Part shown: piece by piece, positions 63,007-64,000 of the stretch
How positions within the stretch are numbered: position 1 is the first letter of the stretch
How the letters are laid out: every line of letters begins with the position of its first letter
From: Streptomyces curacoi
GTDB lineage: Bacteria > Actinomycetota > Actinomycetes > Streptomycetales > Streptomycetaceae
Reading direction: 5' to 3'
DNA: 64,000 bases
Assembly: GCF_001513975.1 (NCBI RefSeq)
Contig: NZ_KQ947987.1
Location: 560,945 to 624,944, forward strand
Notes under the pieces: generated by a model
Database searches by the model: none
What the model was told of the DNA's origin: nothing
What the model saw: only the letters and a program-made list of their open reading frames with translations
Position numbers and translations under genes: made by a program

Positions 63007-64000
63007 ATGGACGAGGACAGCAGGTACGAGGCGGTGCGCAGCCGTGACGCCCGGTTCGACGGCGCGTTCTTCTTCGCCGTCGAAACGACCGGCATCTACT
63101 GCCGCCCCAGCTGCCCGGCGGTCACGCCGAAGCGGCGCAACGTCCGGTTCTTCGCGACGGCCGCCGCCGCGCAGGGCTCCGGTTTCCGGGCCTGCCGGCG
63201 GTGCCGGCCGGACGCGGTGCCCGGGTCCGCCGAGTGGAACGTACGGGCCGATGTGGTCGGCCGGGCCATGCGGCTGATCGGCGACGGGGTCGTCGACCGG
63301 GAAGGCGTCGCCGGGCTGGCCGCGCGGCTCGGCTACAGCGCCCGGCAGGTGCAGCGGCAGCTCACCGCCGAGCTCGGCGCGGGCCCGGTCGCGCTCGCCC
63401 GGGCCCAGCGGGCGCACACCGCGCGGGTCCTCCTCCAGACCACCGAGCTGCCGGTCACGGAGATCGCCTTCGCGGCGGGGTTCGCCAGTGTGCGGCAGTT
63501 CAACGACACCGTCCGGGCCGTGTACGCCGCCACGCCGAGCGAGCTGCGGGCCGCCGCACCGAGGGGCGGCCACGGCTCCCGGCGTACAGCCACGCCCTCG
63601 GCCGGGATCCCCCTGCGGCTCGCCCACCGGGGCCCCTACCAGGCCGGTGCCGTCTTCGACCTGCTGGCGCACGAGGCGGTACCCGGCATCGAGGAGGTGA
63701 CCGGCCCGCCCGGCCGACGCACCTATCGCCGCACCCTCCGTCTGCCCCACGGCACCGGCATCGTCGCCGTGGCGGAGCGGCTGGGCGGCGTGGGGAGGCA
63801 GGCCCCCTCGGCGCACTCCGGCGGCTGGCTCGACGCCCGGCTCCACCTCACCGACCTGCGCGACCTGACCACCGCCGTGCAGCGGCTGCGGCGGCTGTTC
63901 GACCTGGACGCCGACCCGTACGCCGTCGACGAGCGGCTCGGCGCCGACCCCCGGCTCGCTCCGCTGGTCGCCGCCCGGCCGGGGCTGCGCTCGCCCGGGG
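63007..64000 (+). CDS. alkA: Ada/AlkA-type DNA alkylation repair protein, 3' end outside window
   Basis: About 331 residues are visible. The N-terminal Ada-type zinc/methyl-acceptor domain reads TGIYCRPSCPAVTPKRRNVR with CRRCRPDA (four Cys). An AraC-type HTH follows (AARLGYSARQVQRQL, LPVTEIAFAAGFASVRQFND). From about residue 190 the AlkA glycosylase N-terminal domain begins (GIPLRLAHRGPYQAGAVFDL, YRRTLRLPHGTGIVAVAER); the catalytic HhH-GPD part is beyond the right edge. It would both activate alkylation-response genes and excise methylated bases. The ATG at 63007 has GGAGG 5 nt upstream; an in-frame ATG at 62953 is the alternative. No transcript partner is visible. Confidence 0.88.
   Translation, partial: MDEDSRYEAVRSRDARFDGAFFFAVETTGIYCRPSCPAVTPKRRNVRFFATAAAAQGSGFRACRRCRPDAVPGSAEWNVRADVVGRAMRLIGDGVVDREGVAGLAARLGYSARQVQRQLTAELGAGPVALARAQRAHTARVLLQTTELPVTEIAFAAGFASVRQFNDTVRAVYAATPSELRAAAPRGGHGSRRTATPSAGIPLRLAHRGPYQAGAVFDLLAHEAVPGIEEVTGPPGRRTYRRTLRLPHGTGIVAVAERLGGVGRQAPSAHSGGWLDARLHLTDLRDLTTAVQRLRRLFDLDADPYAVDERLGADPRLAPLVAARPGLRSPG

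Overview
The window comes from a high-GC actinobacterium, almost certainly a Streptomyces chromosome. Evidence: third codon positions are nearly all G or C, GTG and TTG starts are common, secreted enzymes carry Tat or Ala-rich signal peptides, alditol oxidase and class III lanthipeptide genes are present, and REP-like GC-rich hairpins typical of the genus occur. No rRNA, tRNA or CRISPR array was seen.

Layout. (1) 1-9.25 kb is a pectin / arabinogalactan side-chain island: a secreted beta-helix protein, two GH43 enzymes (one of exo-beta-1,3-galactanase type), a PL4 rhamnogalacturonan lyase, a rhamnogalacturonan acetylesterase and a DUF2264 protein. Two divergent promoters there share an operator of the form GARAGCGCTTRCC. 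(2) 9.4-16.1 kb holds unrelated single genes: PEP mutase family lyase, NUDIX, secreted S1 protease, a cupin plus prenyltransferase-like membrane protein pair, a TetR regulator and a secreted phosphodiesterase/jacalin protein. (3) 16.2-25.3 kb is a fructan (GH32) uptake locus: binding protein, two permeases, intracellular GH32, a LacI regulator and a divergent secreted GH32-like protein with an altered nucleophile motif. LacI-type operators (AAATCGG core) sit on both sides of the divergent promoter.

(4) 26.2-37.3 kb is a complete class III lanthipeptide cluster: two-component system, lanthionine synthetase LanKC, three tandem precursor peptides each with two S-x2-S-x2-C motifs, a heterodimeric ABC exporter and a prolyl oligopeptidase that probably removes the leader after a conserved Pro18. 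Its right edge is scarred by an ISAzo13-type transposase fragment, a piece of a histidine kinase and a truncated MFS gene, which suggests acquisition by recombination. (5) 38.2-40.8 kb is an ABC-2 exporter operon whose ATPase carries a +1 frameshift. (6) 40.9-50.3 kb is a beta-galactoside locus: ROK repressor, GH30 endo-beta-1,6-galactanase-like enzyme, sugar ABC importer and GH2 beta-galactosidase. Together with the GH43 of region 1 it gives a near-complete route from type II arabinogalactan to galactose.

(7) 50.4-56.7 kb: alditol oxidase (aldO), a hydroxyacid dehydrogenase followed by several decayed tandem copies of its own 3' end, a radical SAM protein with C-x8-C-x2-C spacing, and a membrane protein joining an anti-sigma-like zinc motif to an external cellulose-binding module. 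(8) 56.7-64 kb: a CHAT/TPR caspase-like protein beside a small Cys-rich protein and a membrane protein, then rsgA with a REP-like element inside its coding sequence, and a partial Ada/AlkA DNA repair gene at the right edge.

All assignments are by eye from translated sequence and motif knowledge; no database search was run.
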